64,000 nucleotides of DNA from Acidovorax sp. NCPPB 4044 (GCF_028069655.1 NZ_JAMCOS010000001.1:4990001-5054000), one strand, 5' to 3'; counted from the stretch's first letter, positions 33,118 to 42,820 are shown. Notes: generated from the sequence alone by a model not told the origin. Numbers and translations are program-made.

Positions 33118-33708
33118 ATGTTGACCGTTCTACGACGTGCCCGCGCCACCTTCGCACTGGCGTTCGCCCTGGCAGCCGCATTTCCTGCTGCGGCTGCAGC
33201 AACCGCCGAACCAGCCGCGCAGGCGGCATCCGCGCCGGTACGCACGCCCTATCCCGCCATCGACCCTGCGTTCTCCCGGCCCGACACCCGGCGTGTGCCT
33301 GGGCGGGAAACGCTGCGCTCCTATCTGGCAACAAGGGAGAGTTCGCTTCAGCTGAACAATTTCTGCTTTGTGCAGCAGTCGCTCGATCCGGGGCCAGGCG
33401 ATGAACAGGGTGAAAGTCTGCTGTGGATGATCTGGCGTGAAGGGGCAACCATCCAGAGGATCAATGTCGTCCGGCACGGGCAAAGTTATCGCCCGGATCC
33501 AGCGCTTGATCCTGTGACCGAAGGACAGGCGCTGGCTTACGCCACGGGCAGGATCAATCTCAAGACAGGCGTGGTTCCAACGGATGAGGACGTGGGGACC
33601 AGCACTTTTCTCGTGGGTCGGCCCTGGGTCAACCACATGTTTGCTCAATGCAAGCGTGTGGGCACTAGCGTACGCATGCCCGCGTTCAGGGCGGTGCCGA
33701 CGCGGTAA
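33118..33708 (+). CDS. Exported protein of unknown function, paralogue 2 (196 aa)
   Basis: A signal peptide (about 1-26, Ala-rich) is followed by the same domain as the gene at 32415, with shared landmarks NNFCFVQQSLDP, LLWMIWREGATIQRIN, GVVPTDEDVGTSTFLVGRPWVNHMFAQC. A ribosome site GGAGGA lies upstream. Both paralogues have TATAGT about 30 bp before their start codons, a likely shared -10. Tandem duplication followed by divergence is the simplest history. Confidence 0.7.
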   Translation: MLTVLRRARATFALAFALAAAFPAAAAATAEPAAQAASAPVRTPYPAIDPAFSRPDTRRVPGRETLRSYLATRESSLQLNNFCFVQQSLDPGPGDEQGESLLWMIWREGATIQRINVVRHGQSYRPDPALDPVTEGQALAYATGRINLKTGVVPTDEDVGTSTFLVGRPWVNHMFAQCKRVGTSVRMPAFRAVPTR

Positions 33709-33757
33709 TCCCCGAAAACACAAGAATTACTTTTTCCAAGAGAGATTCCTGCTTCAG

Positions 33758-34609
33758 ATGCCCAATGCCATCCTGAGATACGTACATAACAAGCCGGTCC
33801 CTGCATCAATCACGCTTGTCGAGGGCAATGTGTTGCGGGTCAAGCTCGAAGCGATCGACAAGCGTTACACGCTAGTGGCGGTGAGCGACTACCCGAACGT
33901 GCTGGAGGTCACGGGTTCAACACACAACAGCCGGGCGGATTCCTGGGCCTTCGCGGTCACTGCACGCAGCGCTGGCAGCGCCAAGCTGATGATGAAATCG
34001 GAACGCGGCGCGAGAGACTCTGCGCTGACGATCACTCCGGCGCTGGTGAGTGTGACGGTGAAGAAGGCAGTGAGCCTGCCGGACCCTGGCTCGGATGCAG
34101 GGCTGTTGGTGCGGCTTTTTCTGGTGGAGGTGCCGGCTCCCCAGGAATGGGCTTTCACTGGAATCAGCAGTTCGGAAGATGCAAGGGAAGCCATGCGCAT
34201 GATGCGCCGCGTGATTGCGAACCGACTCGATTCCGGCAGTACCAAGGAGTTCATGGCAGCCGGTGCGCGGGACATTCGGGGCATCGTGACCGCGAGCGAC
34301 CGGGGCAGTGTGCAATTCGAGGGTTTCGAGCATTACCCTCAAATTGACAAAGAAAAGCAGAAGATGATCGAGGCCCGGATGGCCATCCTCAACGATGCCA
34401 CCAATGGATGGCAGGAGAAATACGCAGCGTTTTATGAAGCTGCCCTCTCCACGGCGACAGAGCCGCTGCGTCCCGATCCCAGTCCCACGGGACTTTTTGC
34501 GTGGAGAACGAAGGGCAGCCGGTCACCATCGCCTGAATTTGTAGAGTTCAAGACCCTCGGCGGTAACACCTTCTACACCCACAAGCGCTATCGCATTCCC
34601 GGCCGCTGA
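33758..34609 (+). CDS. Protein of unknown function (283 aa), possible beta-sandwich N-terminus
   Basis: Starts at ATG 33758 (MPNAILRYVHNKPVPASITL), 49 bp after paralogue 2. No signal peptide. The first ~120 residues alternate hydrophobic and polar residues like an Ig-type beta-sandwich (ITLVEGNVLRVKLEAIDKRY; ALTITPALVSVTVKKA). The C-terminal part is more helical and ends GNTFYTHKRYRIPGR. I do not recognise the family. Its proximity to the exported paralogue pair suggests a shared accessory function. Confidence 0.6.
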   Translation: MPNAILRYVHNKPVPASITLVEGNVLRVKLEAIDKRYTLVAVSDYPNVLEVTGSTHNSRADSWAFAVTARSAGSAKLMMKSERGARDSALTITPALVSVTVKKAVSLPDPGSDAGLLVRLFLVEVPAPQEWAFTGISSSEDAREAMRMMRRVIANRLDSGSTKEFMAAGARDIRGIVTASDRGSVQFEGFEHYPQIDKEKQKMIEARMAILNDATNGWQEKYAAFYEAALSTATEPLRPDPSPTGLFAWRTKGSRSPSPEFVEFKTLGGNTFYTHKRYRIPGR

Positions 34610-34656
34610 GGCCTGCCCGGCATCGGGCAGGGGCTGAATGTCAGCGATGGTGGGTG

Positions 34657-34703
34657 ATTGCTATATTTTCAATAGCTAAAAATCCAGCAAAATCGACGGC
34701 ATG
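34657..34703 (+). repeat. 3'-end intergenic repeat, copy E (divergent)
   Basis: ATTGCTAT ... ATAGCTAAAAATCCAGCAAAAT then CGACGGCATG, 47 bp after the stop of the 283-aa gene. This is the most diverged full-length copy but keeps both stem and tail. Confidence 0.7.
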
Positions 34704-34791
34704 GGCGCAATCCCACCGTGAATCCACCCCATGGCAACCGCCCCGGTCCCGCTGCCCGCATAACCCAACGGCGCGCGGGTTATGGTGCCTG

Positions 34792-34837
34792 CCCCCCGGA
34801 AGGCGCCGCATACAATCGCCTGTTGCCCTCCGGGGGG
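34792..34837. promoter_or_regulatory. Inverted repeat around a -10-like hexamer upstream of yajC
   Basis: CCCCCCGGA (34792-34800) and TCCGGGGGG (34829-34837) are perfect 9-bp inverted arms flanking TACAAT (34811-34816), the best -10 candidate for the yajC operon. No good -35 is visible. The rest of the 301-bp gap before yajC holds only repeat copy E. Confidence 0.35.
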
Positions 34838-34910
34838 CGCCGCATCCCGGCCCCGATCGGTCCGATCGGCCGCATTCCAACGACCATCCTTTCCAACGGA
34901 GCCTGTTGCC

Positions 34911-35246
34911 GTGTTTATCTCTTCCGCTTTCGCCCAGACCGCCCCGGCCGCCGCGCCCGCTGGCGGCGACATGATGTCCTCGCTCACGGGCATGCTGCCG
35001 CTGGTGCTGATGTTCGTGGTGCTGTACTTCATCATGATCCGGCCCCAGATGAAGCGCCAGAAGGAGCACCGCGCCATGATCGAGGCGATCGCCAAGGGCG
35101 ACGAAGTGGCCACGGCCGGCGGCATCGTCGGCAAGGTCTCGCGCCTGTCCGAAGGCTTCCTGCACATCGAGATCGCACCGAACGTGGAAGTGCAGATCCA
35201 GCGCAGCGCCGTCTCCCAGGTCCTGCCCAAGGGCACCGTGAAATGA
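34911..35246 (+). CDS. yajC: Sec translocon accessory protein YajC
   Basis: 111 residues from a GTG start (CGGAG 9 nt upstream). One membrane helix (about 24-46: GMLPLVLMFVVLYFIMIRPQ) with the YajC hallmark IMIRPQMKRQKEH is followed by a small soluble domain (EVATAGGIVGKVSRL). It associates with SecDF at the inner membrane and precedes secD and secF, as is typical. Confidence 0.95.
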   Translation: MFISSAFAQTAPAAAPAGGDMMSSLTGMLPLVLMFVVLYFIMIRPQMKRQKEHRAMIEAIAKGDEVATAGGIVGKVSRLSEGFLHIEIAPNVEVQIQRSAVSQVLPKGTVK

Positions 35247-35251
35247 GGGGC

Positions 35252-35400
35252 AACCCCCTGGGCGGCTGCGCCGCTTCCCCCGTCTCTCGCGCTGCGCGCG
35301 GGGAGGGGGACGACGCCGGTGGCCTGGCAAAGCCAGTTCCACGGCGCCCGCTGGCTGGGGCCGCGCCGGTTTCAGGCACCGCCGGTGGCGCGGTACGCCG
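35252..35400. repeat. GC-rich low-complexity intergenic sequence with nested inverted repeats
   Basis: The yajC-secD gap contains CCCCCTGGGCGGCTGCGC and then a GGGGGACGACGCCGG-like stretch, short inverted arms and no ORF with a ribosome site. Sequences of this style recur in intergenic regions of Comamonadaceae as I recall them. Only one copy is present here, so repeat status is inferred, not shown. Confidence 0.35.
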
Positions 35401-35426
35401 TGGTTAATTGAGATAAGAGCGCGATC

Positions 35427-37325
35427 ATGAACCGTTATCCGGTCTGGAAGTACGCGATCCTCGTGGTCGTGCTGCTCGTGGGTATCTTGTATTCCCTGCC
35501 CAATATGTTCGGCGAGGCGCCTGCGGTGCAGGTCTCCTCGGCCAAGTCCACGCTCAAGATCGATGCTTCCCTGCAGCGGCGCGTGGAAGAGGTGCTCCAG
35601 AGCGCGGGCATCGCCACCGATGCGGTGAGCTTCGACGGCAACTCGGTGCGCGCGCGCTTCGACACGCCCGACACCCAGCTCAAGGCCAAGGACGCGATCC
35701 AGAAGGCGCTCGTGCCTGACGCGGCCGATCCGCAGTACATCGTGGCGCTCAACCTCGTCTCGCGCTCCCCGTCGTGGCTCACGGCGCTGCGCGCGCAGCC
35801 CGTGTACCTGGGGCTGGACCTGCGCGGCGGCGTGCATTTCATGCTCCAGGTGGACATGCAGGCGGCGCTCTCCAAGAAGGCCGAGTCCTTCGCGGGCGAT
35901 CTGCGCACCTTCATGCGCGACCGCAACATCCGCCACAGCGGCATCAACCGCGAAGGCCAGGCCATCGAGGTGCGCCTGCGCGACGAGGCCACCGCCACGG
36001 CCACGCGCAACCTGATCGCCGACCAGTTCCCCGACCTCGTGGCCACCGCGAGCCCCGACGGCGAAGGCGTGCGCGTGCGGGCCACCATCAAGCCCGAGGC
36101 GCTGCGCAAGGTGCAGGACCAGGCGCTCAAGCAGAACATGACCACGCTGCACAACCGGATCAACGAACTCGGCGTGGCCGAGCCCGTGATCCAGCAGCAG
36201 GGCACCGACCGCATCGTGGTGCAGTTGCCCGGCGTGCAGGACACCGCCAAGGCCAAGGACATCCTGGGCCGCACCGCCACCCTCGAGGTGCGCATGGTGG
36301 ACGAGAGCACCGAGGCGCGCGGCGCCGAGCGCGGTGCGGGCGCCGTGCCGTTCGGCAGCGAGAAGTACCCCGACCGCAACGGCCAGACGATCATCGTCAA
36401 GAAGCAGGTCGTGCTGACGGGCGAGAACCTCACCGACGCGCAGCCCGGCTTCGACGGCCAGACGCAGGAGCCCACCGTCAACCTGACGCTCGACGCCAAG
36501 GGCGCGCGCATCTTCAAGGACATCACGCGCGAGAACATCGGCAAGCGCATGGCCATCGTGCTCTTCGAGAAGGGCAAGGGCGAAGTGGTGACGGCCCCCG
36601 TGATCCGCTCCGAGATCGGCGGCGGCCGCGTGCAGATCTCCGGCCGCATGACCACCGCCGAAGCCAACGACACGTCGCTGCTGCTGCGCGCCGGCTCGCT
36701 GGCCGCGCCGATGGAGATCATCGAGGAATTCACCATCGGCCCGAGCCTGGGCGCCGACAACATCCAGCGCGGCATCCACAGCGTGGTCTGGGGCTTCGTC
36801 GCCATCTCGGTGTTCATGTGCATCTACTACGCGCTCTTCGGCGTGTTCTCCACGATCGCCCTGTCGGTGAACGTGCTCATGCTGATGGCCGCGCTCTCGA
36901 TGCTGCAGGCCACGCTGACGCTGCCCGGCATCGCGGCCATGGCGCTTGCGCTGGGCGTGGCGATCGACTCCAACGTGCTGATCAACGAGCGCATCCGCGA
37001 GGAACTGCGCGCGGGCGTCGCCCCGCAGGCGGCCATCCACGCGGGCTACGAGCGCGCGTGGGCGACCATCCTGGACTCCAACGTGACCACGCTCATCGCC
37101 GGCCTGGCGCTGCTGGCCTTCGGATCGGGCCCGGTGCGCGGCTTCGCCGTGGTGCATTGCATCGGCATCCTGACCAGCATGTTCTCGGCCGTGTTCTTCT
37201 CGCGCGGGCTGGTGAACCTCTGGTACGGCCGCAAGAAGAAGCTCAAGAGCGTGTCCATCGGCCAGGTCTGGAAGCCGGGCCCCGACACCCCGGCAGCGCC
37301 GTCCGTGCCTGCCAAGACGAACTGA
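35427..37325 (+). CDS. secD: Protein translocase subunit SecD
   Basis: 632 residues: N-terminal membrane helix (about 8-26), the large P1 periplasmic domain (LGLDLRGGVHFMLQVDM, about 130-146, is diagnostic), and a five-helix RND-type bundle at the C-terminus with GIAAMALALGVAIDSNVLINERIREE. It works with SecF in proton-driven late steps of Sec export. The length is normal for the family. It forms an operon with secF, 16 bp downstream. Confidence 0.97.
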   Translation: MNRYPVWKYAILVVVLLVGILYSLPNMFGEAPAVQVSSAKSTLKIDASLQRRVEEVLQSAGIATDAVSFDGNSVRARFDTPDTQLKAKDAIQKALVPDAADPQYIVALNLVSRSPSWLTALRAQPVYLGLDLRGGVHFMLQVDMQAALSKKAESFAGDLRTFMRDRNIRHSGINREGQAIEVRLRDEATATATRNLIADQFPDLVATASPDGEGVRVRATIKPEALRKVQDQALKQNMTTLHNRINELGVAEPVIQQQGTDRIVVQLPGVQDTAKAKDILGRTATLEVRMVDESTEARGAERGAGAVPFGSEKYPDRNGQTIIVKKQVVLTGENLTDAQPGFDGQTQEPTVNLTLDAKGARIFKDITRENIGKRMAIVLFEKGKGEVVTAPVIRSEIGGGRVQISGRMTTAEANDTSLLLRAGSLAAPMEIIEEFTIGPSLGADNIQRGIHSVVWGFVAISVFMCIYYALFGVFSTIALSVNVLMLMAALSMLQATLTLPGIAAMALALGVAIDSNVLINERIREELRAGVAPQAAIHAGYERAWATILDSNVTTLIAGLALLAFGSGPVRGFAVVHCIGILTSMFSAVFFSRGLVNLWYGRKKKLKSVSIGQVWKPGPDTPAAPSVPAKTN

Positions 37326-37341
37326 AGGAGGAAGACTCGCC

Positions 37342-38295
37342 ATGGAGTTTTTCCGCATCAAAAAAGACATTCCCTTCATGAAGCACGCGTTGGTCTTCAA
37401 CGCGATCTCCTTCATCACCTTCGCGCTGGCCGTGTTCTTCCTGGTCACGCGCGGCCTGCACCTGTCGGTCGAGTTCACGGGCGGCACCGTGATGGAGGTG
37501 GCCTATACCGAGACCGCCGACATCGGCAAGGTGCGGGAGGCGGTGTCGGGCCTGGGCTACACCGACGTGATCGTGCAGAACTTCGGCACCTCGCGCGACG
37601 TGATGATCCGCCTGCCCGTGCAGAAGGGCGTGACCTCCGCCCAGCAGAGCGAGCAGGTCATCGGCGCGCTCAAGGCGCAGGATGCCGGCGTCACGCTGCG
37701 CCGCACCGAGTTCGTGGGCCCGCAGGTGGGCGAGGAGCTCGTGCACGGGGGCCTCATGGCGCTGGCCATGGTGGTGATCGGCATCGTGGTGTACCTGGCG
37801 TTCCGCTTCGAGTGGAAGTTCGGCGTCGCGGCCATCATCGCCAACCTGCACGACGTGGTGATCATCCTGGGCTTCTTCGCGTTCTTCCAGTGGGAGTTCT
37901 CGCTCGCCGTGCTGGCCGGCGTGCTGGCCGTGCTGGGCTACTCGGTGAACGAGTCCGTGGTGATCTTCGACCGGATCCGCGAGGCGTTCCGCAAGTACCG
38001 CAAGATGACCACGCACGAGGTCATCGACCACGCCATCACCAGCACGATGAGCCGCACCATCATCACCCACGCCTCGACCGAGGCGATGGTGCTGTCGATG
38101 TTCTTCTTCGGCGGCCCGAGCCTGCACTACTTCGCGCTGGCCCTGACCATCGGCATCCTGTTCGGCATCTATTCCTCGGTGTTCGTGGCCGCCGCCATCG
38201 CGATGTGGCTCGGCATCAAGCGCGAGGATCTCGTGAAGGCCCCTCCCCGCAAGGAAGGTGACCCCAACGATCCGAACGCCGGCGCCGCGGTCTGA
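37342..38295 (+). CDS. secF: Protein translocase subunit SecF
   Basis: 317 residues; AAGGAGG lies upstream. Six membrane helices with the SecF signature: VEFTGGTVMEV near the N-terminus and GYSVNESVVIFDRIREAFRK in the bundle. Partner of SecD. An acidic and Pro-rich tail ends the protein. Confidence 0.97.
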   Translation: MEFFRIKKDIPFMKHALVFNAISFITFALAVFFLVTRGLHLSVEFTGGTVMEVAYTETADIGKVREAVSGLGYTDVIVQNFGTSRDVMIRLPVQKGVTSAQQSEQVIGALKAQDAGVTLRRTEFVGPQVGEELVHGGLMALAMVVIGIVVYLAFRFEWKFGVAAIIANLHDVVIILGFFAFFQWEFSLAVLAGVLAVLGYSVNESVVIFDRIREAFRKYRKMTTHEVIDHAITSTMSRTIITHASTEAMVLSMFFFGGPSLHYFALALTIGILFGIYSSVFVAAAIAMWLGIKREDLVKAPPRKEGDPNDPNAGAAV

Positions 38296-38513
38296 CCATT
38301 CCATTGCGGGCACCCTCGGCATGACCGGTCAGCCCCGGCCGCCGGTGCCGCCGGCAGGGGGCTTCGCGGGCACTCCGCCGGGCGGCCGGCCGGCGCCGCA
38401 TCGCGCGTTCCATCATGCGCGGGACCGCGGATTCCGTGCCGTGGATTGCACCTCCGGCATGCGCGGAAATCCATATCCCTGGAACGCTGGCGCGCACTCA
38501 TAATCCGCGGCGT

Positions 38514-40943
38514 ATGGAGACTCCGTCCACTTCCCTCTCGAACGCTCGGCGCCTTGCACGGCACGGCCGGCAGCGTTTCATCGAGGGGCTGTGCGCAGGG
38601 CTCTCCGGCCTGGATGGCGAGCTGCAGGATTTCACCGCCCAGCTCATGGGCCAGACGGCCACCCAGCGCGAAATGCAGGACCGCCGCGACCTGTGGATGC
38701 GCTACCAGCAGTTCCATGCCGCCTGGGTCGCCGGCGCCAACCGCGCGCTGCGCGAAGCGCTCGCCCCCCTCGTCAGCACACGCAGCGCGGCCCTCGCGGC
38801 GGCGGGCCCTTCGCTCGCCGGCCTGGAGCTGGTGAGCGACGATGTGGTCGAGAACCGGATCGTCGCCCTGCGCATCGGCCAGTCGGTCATGGAGCAGACG
38901 GCCGCGGCCTTCGACGCGGTGCGCCAGTATGTGCAGCACCTCGAAGGCGAAGACCTCGGCGAGCAGGACATCCTGCGCCCCGAAACCCTGGCGCTGCGGC
39001 TGGTGGATCCGTGGGTCGCGTGCGGCCTGCTGCGCTCCGACCTGCAGGCCCTGATCGGCCCCCTGCAGCGCGGAGTGGGCACGCTGGTGCAGGCGCAGTA
39101 CCAGGCGCTGGTGGCGTTCTTCACGGAACAGGGCGTGCGCCCCGACAACGACCTGCGTTCGCGCGTGCGCCGCACGGCCGGCGGATCCACGGTGCAGGCC
39201 GGCCTGGGCGCTCCCACCGGCCCAGGAAGCGCCATGCATCCCCCCGGTGCCGCCGCTGCCCAGTGGCAGGTGCCGCCCGGCGCCGCCGCCGGAGCTACCA
39301 CGCGCCTGGCCATGCCGCCGGGCTTCCCCGGGGCGCAGGCCACGGCCTACGGCGGCACGCCGCTGGGGCGGGCACGGCAGCGCGCCCAGGGCGTGATGGG
39401 CCAGTTGCGCCGCCTGCTCGTGCAGCCGGCGATCGCGGCCTTCGCCGTCTCCGGCTCGGGGCGCGTCGCGAACGGCGCATTCGATGGCGGTGGCGCCAGC
39501 GGTGGTGGTGGTGGTGGTGCGGTTGCCGCCCCGGCGGCCCCGGCCTCGGCAGCGCTCCTGCAGGCCCTTGCCGAGCAGCGGCTGGAGGCCGACAGTTTCT
39601 ACCGCAGCGGCGTGGCCACGCTGGTGCAGGACTACTACAGCCCCGCGGCGGTGGTGCAGGTGGTGGGCGCCGTGCGCGAGCGCTCGGCCGAACTCAAGGC
39701 CAAGGCCGCGACGCCGGGCGAGAAGGCGATCATCGAAGTGGTCGCGCTGATGTTCCAGAGCATCCTGAGCGAAGACCGCATTCCGCCCGCCGTGCGCGTG
39801 TGGTTCGCGCGGCTGCAGGTGCCCGTGCTGCGCGTGGCGCTGGCCGAGCCCGAGTTCTTCAGCGACGTCGCGCACCCGGCGCGCCAGCTCATCGACCGCA
39901 TGGGCGGCGTCGTGCTGGGCTTCGACACCACCGCCATCCAGGGCAGCGCGCTGGAGTCCGAGATCCGCCGCGTGGTGCAGGTGATCGAGCAGTACCCCGA
40001 GACCGGCCAGCGCGTGTTCCAGCTCGTGCTGGGCGAATTCGAGGCCTTCCTCTCCAAGTACCTCACGGCCCCGCAGGCCACCTCGCGCATCGTGAGCGTG
40101 GCCCAGCAGGTCGAGCAGAAGGAGACGATGGCGATCCAGTACACCATCGAGTTGCGCAACCTGCTCAAGGACATGCCGGTGCGCGACGAGATCCGCAGCT
40201 TCCTGTTCCGCACCTGGGCGGAGGTGCTGGCCCTCTCGGCCGTGCGCAGCGGGGCGCAGCACGCCGACACCATTGCCTTCAAGCGCGCGGCCACCGACCT
40301 GGTGTGGGCCGCGAGCGCCAAGCCGCAGCGCGCCGACCGCGCGCAGGTCATTCAGAGCCTGCCGGGGCTGCTGCAGTGCCTGCGCCAGGGCCTGGGGATG
40401 CTGGGCGTGGTGGGTGCGCCGCAGGATGCGCACATCAAGATCCTGACCGACACGCTCGCCGACGCGTTCCTGTCGAAGACGGCGTCCATCCCCCAGGCCC
40501 ACATCGATGCGATGGCCAAGCGGCTGGGCCACCTGGAGGATTTCATGAGCGACGCGACGCTCGGCGAGATCCCGCTCGATGCCGATTACCTCGAAATGAT
40601 GCTGGGCATCGACGCGTCGGCCATCCATGTGGTGGCCGACAACGGCGCGCCGGTGGAAGAGGCCATGGTGGCCTGGGCGCGCGAGCTGCAGATCGGCGCG
40701 TGGTTCACGCTGGACCACAACGGCGCCTCGGCGCAGGTGCAGTACGCCTGGCACAGCGAGCGCCGGCAGCTGCACCTCTTCGCGGCGCCCGACGGCAGCA
40801 GCTACCTGCTGCAGGTCAAGCGCATGGCCGCCTACCTGCAGGCCGGCCTGCTCGTGCCGCAGGAAGAAGAAGCCCTCACCCTGCGCGCCACGCGCGAGGC
40901 GCTCGCCAAGATCGACGCCAATCCCGAGCGGCTCCTGGGCTAG
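38514..40943 (+). CDS. DUF1631 family protein (809 aa)
   Basis: Starts METPSTSLSNARRLARHGRQ at 38514. It is a long, mostly helical, soluble protein of the DUF1631 family (also called thymidine-phosphorylase-like in old annotations, without functional basis). A central low-complexity section contains an in-frame (GGT)6 run (39501-39518) encoding glycines. The C-terminus (ARELQIGAWFTLDHNGASAQVQYAWHS) looks like a PilZ-type beta barrel, though the RxxxR motif is not evident. The role is unknown. It is a single-gene unit between secF and recX. Confidence 0.8.
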   Translation: METPSTSLSNARRLARHGRQRFIEGLCAGLSGLDGELQDFTAQLMGQTATQREMQDRRDLWMRYQQFHAAWVAGANRALREALAPLVSTRSAALAAAGPSLAGLELVSDDVVENRIVALRIGQSVMEQTAAAFDAVRQYVQHLEGEDLGEQDILRPETLALRLVDPWVACGLLRSDLQALIGPLQRGVGTLVQAQYQALVAFFTEQGVRPDNDLRSRVRRTAGGSTVQAGLGAPTGPGSAMHPPGAAAAQWQVPPGAAAGATTRLAMPPGFPGAQATAYGGTPLGRARQRAQGVMGQLRRLLVQPAIAAFAVSGSGRVANGAFDGGGASGGGGGGAVAAPAAPASAALLQALAEQRLEADSFYRSGVATLVQDYYSPAAVVQVVGAVRERSAELKAKAATPGEKAIIEVVALMFQSILSEDRIPPAVRVWFARLQVPVLRVALAEPEFFSDVAHPARQLIDRMGGVVLGFDTTAIQGSALESEIRRVVQVIEQYPETGQRVFQLVLGEFEAFLSKYLTAPQATSRIVSVAQQVEQKETMAIQYTIELRNLLKDMPVRDEIRSFLFRTWAEVLALSAVRSGAQHADTIAFKRAATDLVWAASAKPQRADRAQVIQSLPGLLQCLRQGLGMLGVVGAPQDAHIKILTDTLADAFLSKTASIPQAHIDAMAKRLGHLEDFMSDATLGEIPLDADYLEMMLGIDASAIHVVADNGAPVEEAMVAWARELQIGAWFTLDHNGASAQVQYAWHSERRQLHLFAAPDGSSYLLQVKRMAAYLQAGLLVPQEEEALTLRATREALAKIDANPERLLG

Positions 40944-41086
40944 CGGCTGCCGCGGCGCCGCGGCGTGCAGGTGCCCGGCTGGAAGACCCATCGGGCGGGC
41001 CCCACGGCGGCATTCCAGGGCGCGGCGCGAAAGCCGCCAGCGGGCAACGCGGGGCCCGCCGGTTCAGCCCATCGACGACCAGCCCA

Positions 41087-41584
41087 TCAGTCGGATGCGC
41101 CGTCCGGGGCGGCCCCATCCTCGTCGTCCGCCGCCTTGCCGCCGACCACGCGCCGCACGATCTCGCCCGCAAACCCACGCGCCGCGAGAAACCGCATCTG
41201 GCGTGCCCGCTCCTGCGGTGTCCCGGGCGGGGTGCCGAAGCGCTGGCGCCAGACCGCCAGGGCGCGCGCCTGCTCGCTGCCGCGCAGGCGTTCGGCCGTT
41301 GCGCGCACGAGGGCATCGTCCAGGCCCTTGGCGCGCAGTTCCTGCACCACGCGCTGGGTGCCCAGCTTGGCCGCCCGGCGGTGCACGACCGATTCGGCCA
41401 CGCGGCCCGGGTTGATGAAGTCCCTGGCCTGGAGTTCGTCCAGCACGGCGCGCAGGTCATCGCCTTCCTGGACGTGCCGCGCGAGCTTGGCCTCCAGTTC
41501 GGGGCGCGAATGCTCGCGCTGCGCCAGCAGGCGCAGCGCGCGGCCCTTCAGGGACAGGGTGGGGGGGGAGGGGGTGTGGCGCAT
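41087..41584 (-). CDS. recX: Regulatory protein RecX
   Basis: 165 residues starting MRHTPSPPTLSLKGRALRLLAQREHSR. The three-helix RecX repeats are visible (SRPELEAKLARH; ARDFINPGRVAESVVHRRAA; ALAVWRQRFG). RecX caps and inhibits RecA filaments. It lies 80 bp after recA, the usual order. The N-terminal codons 5-9 form a C-rich tract with an uninterrupted run of eight (G8 on the plus strand, 41561-41568). Confidence 0.93.
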   Translation of the reverse strand: MRHTPSPPTLSLKGRALRLLAQREHSRPELEAKLARHVQEGDDLRAVLDELQARDFINPGRVAESVVHRRAAKLGTQRVVQELRAKGLDDALVRATAERLRGSEQARALAVWRQRFGTPPGTPQERARQMRFLAARGFAGEIVRRVVGGKAADDEDGAAPDGASD

Positions 41585-41664
41585 CGTCGAAGCGGAAACG
41601 GCGGGCGCCGGCTGACCGCACCCGCCGTGGGCGGTGGGCCGGCCGGTGCCCCGGTGCCCGGGCT

Positions 41665-42735
41665 TCAGGCCTCTTCGCTGGCGCTGGGGGCGGCGCCGGG
41701 CGCGGCCGGGGGCAGCAGCGACACGCCCAGGCCTTCGCGCACCCGGTTCTCGATCTCGCGGGCGAGGTCGGCGTTCTCGCGCAGGAATTCCCGCGCGTTG
41801 TCGCGGCCCTGGCCGATCTTCTCGCCGTTGTAGGCATACCAGGCGCCGCTCTTGTCGAGGATGCGCGCATTCACGCCCATGTCGATGATCTCGCCCTCGC
41901 GGCTGATGCCTTCGCCGAAGAGGATGTCGAACTCGGCCGTCTTGAAGGGCGGGCTCACCTTGTTCTTCACCACCTTCACCTTGGTTTCGTTGCCGATGGC
42001 CTCGTCGCCCTTCTTGATGGTGCCGGTGCGGCGGATGTCCAGGCGCACGGAGGCGTAGAACTTCAGCGCATTGCCGCCGGTGGTGGTTTCGGGGCTGCCG
42101 AACATCACGCCGATCTTCATGCGGATCTGGTTGATGAAGATGACCATGCAGTTGGTCTTCTTGATGGTGGCCGTGAGCTTGCGCAGCGCCTGGCTCATGA
42201 GGCGGGCCTGCAGGCCCGGCAGGGCGTCGCCCATCTCGCCTTCGATTTCGGCCTTCGGGGTCAGCGCGGCGACCGAGTCGACGACGATCAGGTCCACGGC
42301 GCCCGAGCGCACGAGGCTGTCGACGATCTCCAGGGCCTGCTCGCCGGTGTCGGGCTGGCTGATGAGCAGGTCGGGCACGTGCACGCCGAGCTTCTGGGCG
42401 TACTGGATGTCGAGTGCGTGCTCGGCATCGACGAAGGCGCAGGTGCCGGCCAGCTTCTGCATCTCGGCGATGACCTGCAGCGTGAGCGTGGTCTTGCCGG
42501 ACGATTCCGGGCCGTAGATCTCGATCACGCGGCCGCGTGGCAGGCCGCCCACGCCCAGGGCGACGTCCAGGCCCAGCGAGCCGGTGGAGACGACCTGGAT
42601 GTCCTCGATGGCCTCGCCTTCGCCCAGGCGCATGATGGTGCCCTTGCCGAACTGCTTTTCGATCTGGGCGAGGGCGGCCTGCAGCGCCTTGGCTTTTTCG
42701 GTGGCGGCGGCGTTGTTCTTGACGGGTGCGTCCAT
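41665..42735 (-). CDS. recA: Recombinase RecA
   Basis: 356 residues from ATG 42735 with AGGAG upstream. Walker A GPESSGKT (75-82), Walker [13 protein letters not shown], loop 1 ([21 protein letters not shown]) and loop 2 ([22 protein letters not shown]) are all intact. It carries out strand exchange and triggers LexA self-cleavage. A perfect LexA box lies 70 bp upstream of the start. The Ala/Pro-rich acidic tail is normal for the genus. Confidence 0.99.
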   Translation of the reverse strand: MDAPVKNNAAATEKAKALQAALAQIEKQFGKGTIMRLGEGEAIEDIQVVSTGSLGLDVALGVGGLPRGRVIEIYGPESSGKTTLTLQVIAEMQKLAGTCAFVDAEHALDIQYAQKLGVHVPDLLISQPDTGEQALEIVDSLVRSGAVDLIVVDSVAALTPKAEIEGEMGDALPGLQARLMSQALRKLTATIKKTNCMVIFINQIRMKIGVMFGSPETTTGGNALKFYASVRLDIRRTGTIKKGDEAIGNETKVKVVKNKVSPPFKTAEFDILFGEGISREGEIIDMGVNARILDKSGAWYAYNGEKIGQGRDNAREFLRENADLAREIENRVREGLGVSLLPPAAPGAAPSASEEA

Positions 42736-42804
42736 GGGGAAACTCCTGGAAAAAAGAGGGAGAAAACGGATCGGTGCATCCGGGGCGCCTGGGTGGTTGG
42801 GCAA

Positions 42805-42820
42805 CTGTCTTCAACCACAG
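42805..42820 (-). promoter_or_regulatory. LexA (SOS) box upstream of recA
   Basis: CTGT-CTTCAACC-ACAG matches CTGT-N8-ACAG exactly. A possible recA promoter, TTGTTC-N17-TACACT (minus strand, 42867 to 42839), would place the box just downstream of the transcription start. Confidence 0.8.

Noticed and set aside
39501..39518. (GGT)6 in the DUF1631 gene as a phase-variation tract
   Set aside because: A trinucleotide repeat changes length in frame and would only alter a glycine linker.
38169..40991. A 940-codon minus-strand frame opposite the DUF1631 gene; similar ones opposite secD (34641-37487) and topB (58388-62098)
   Set aside because: Same antisense artefact of high GC; amino-acid composition is non-biological and no ribosome site fits.
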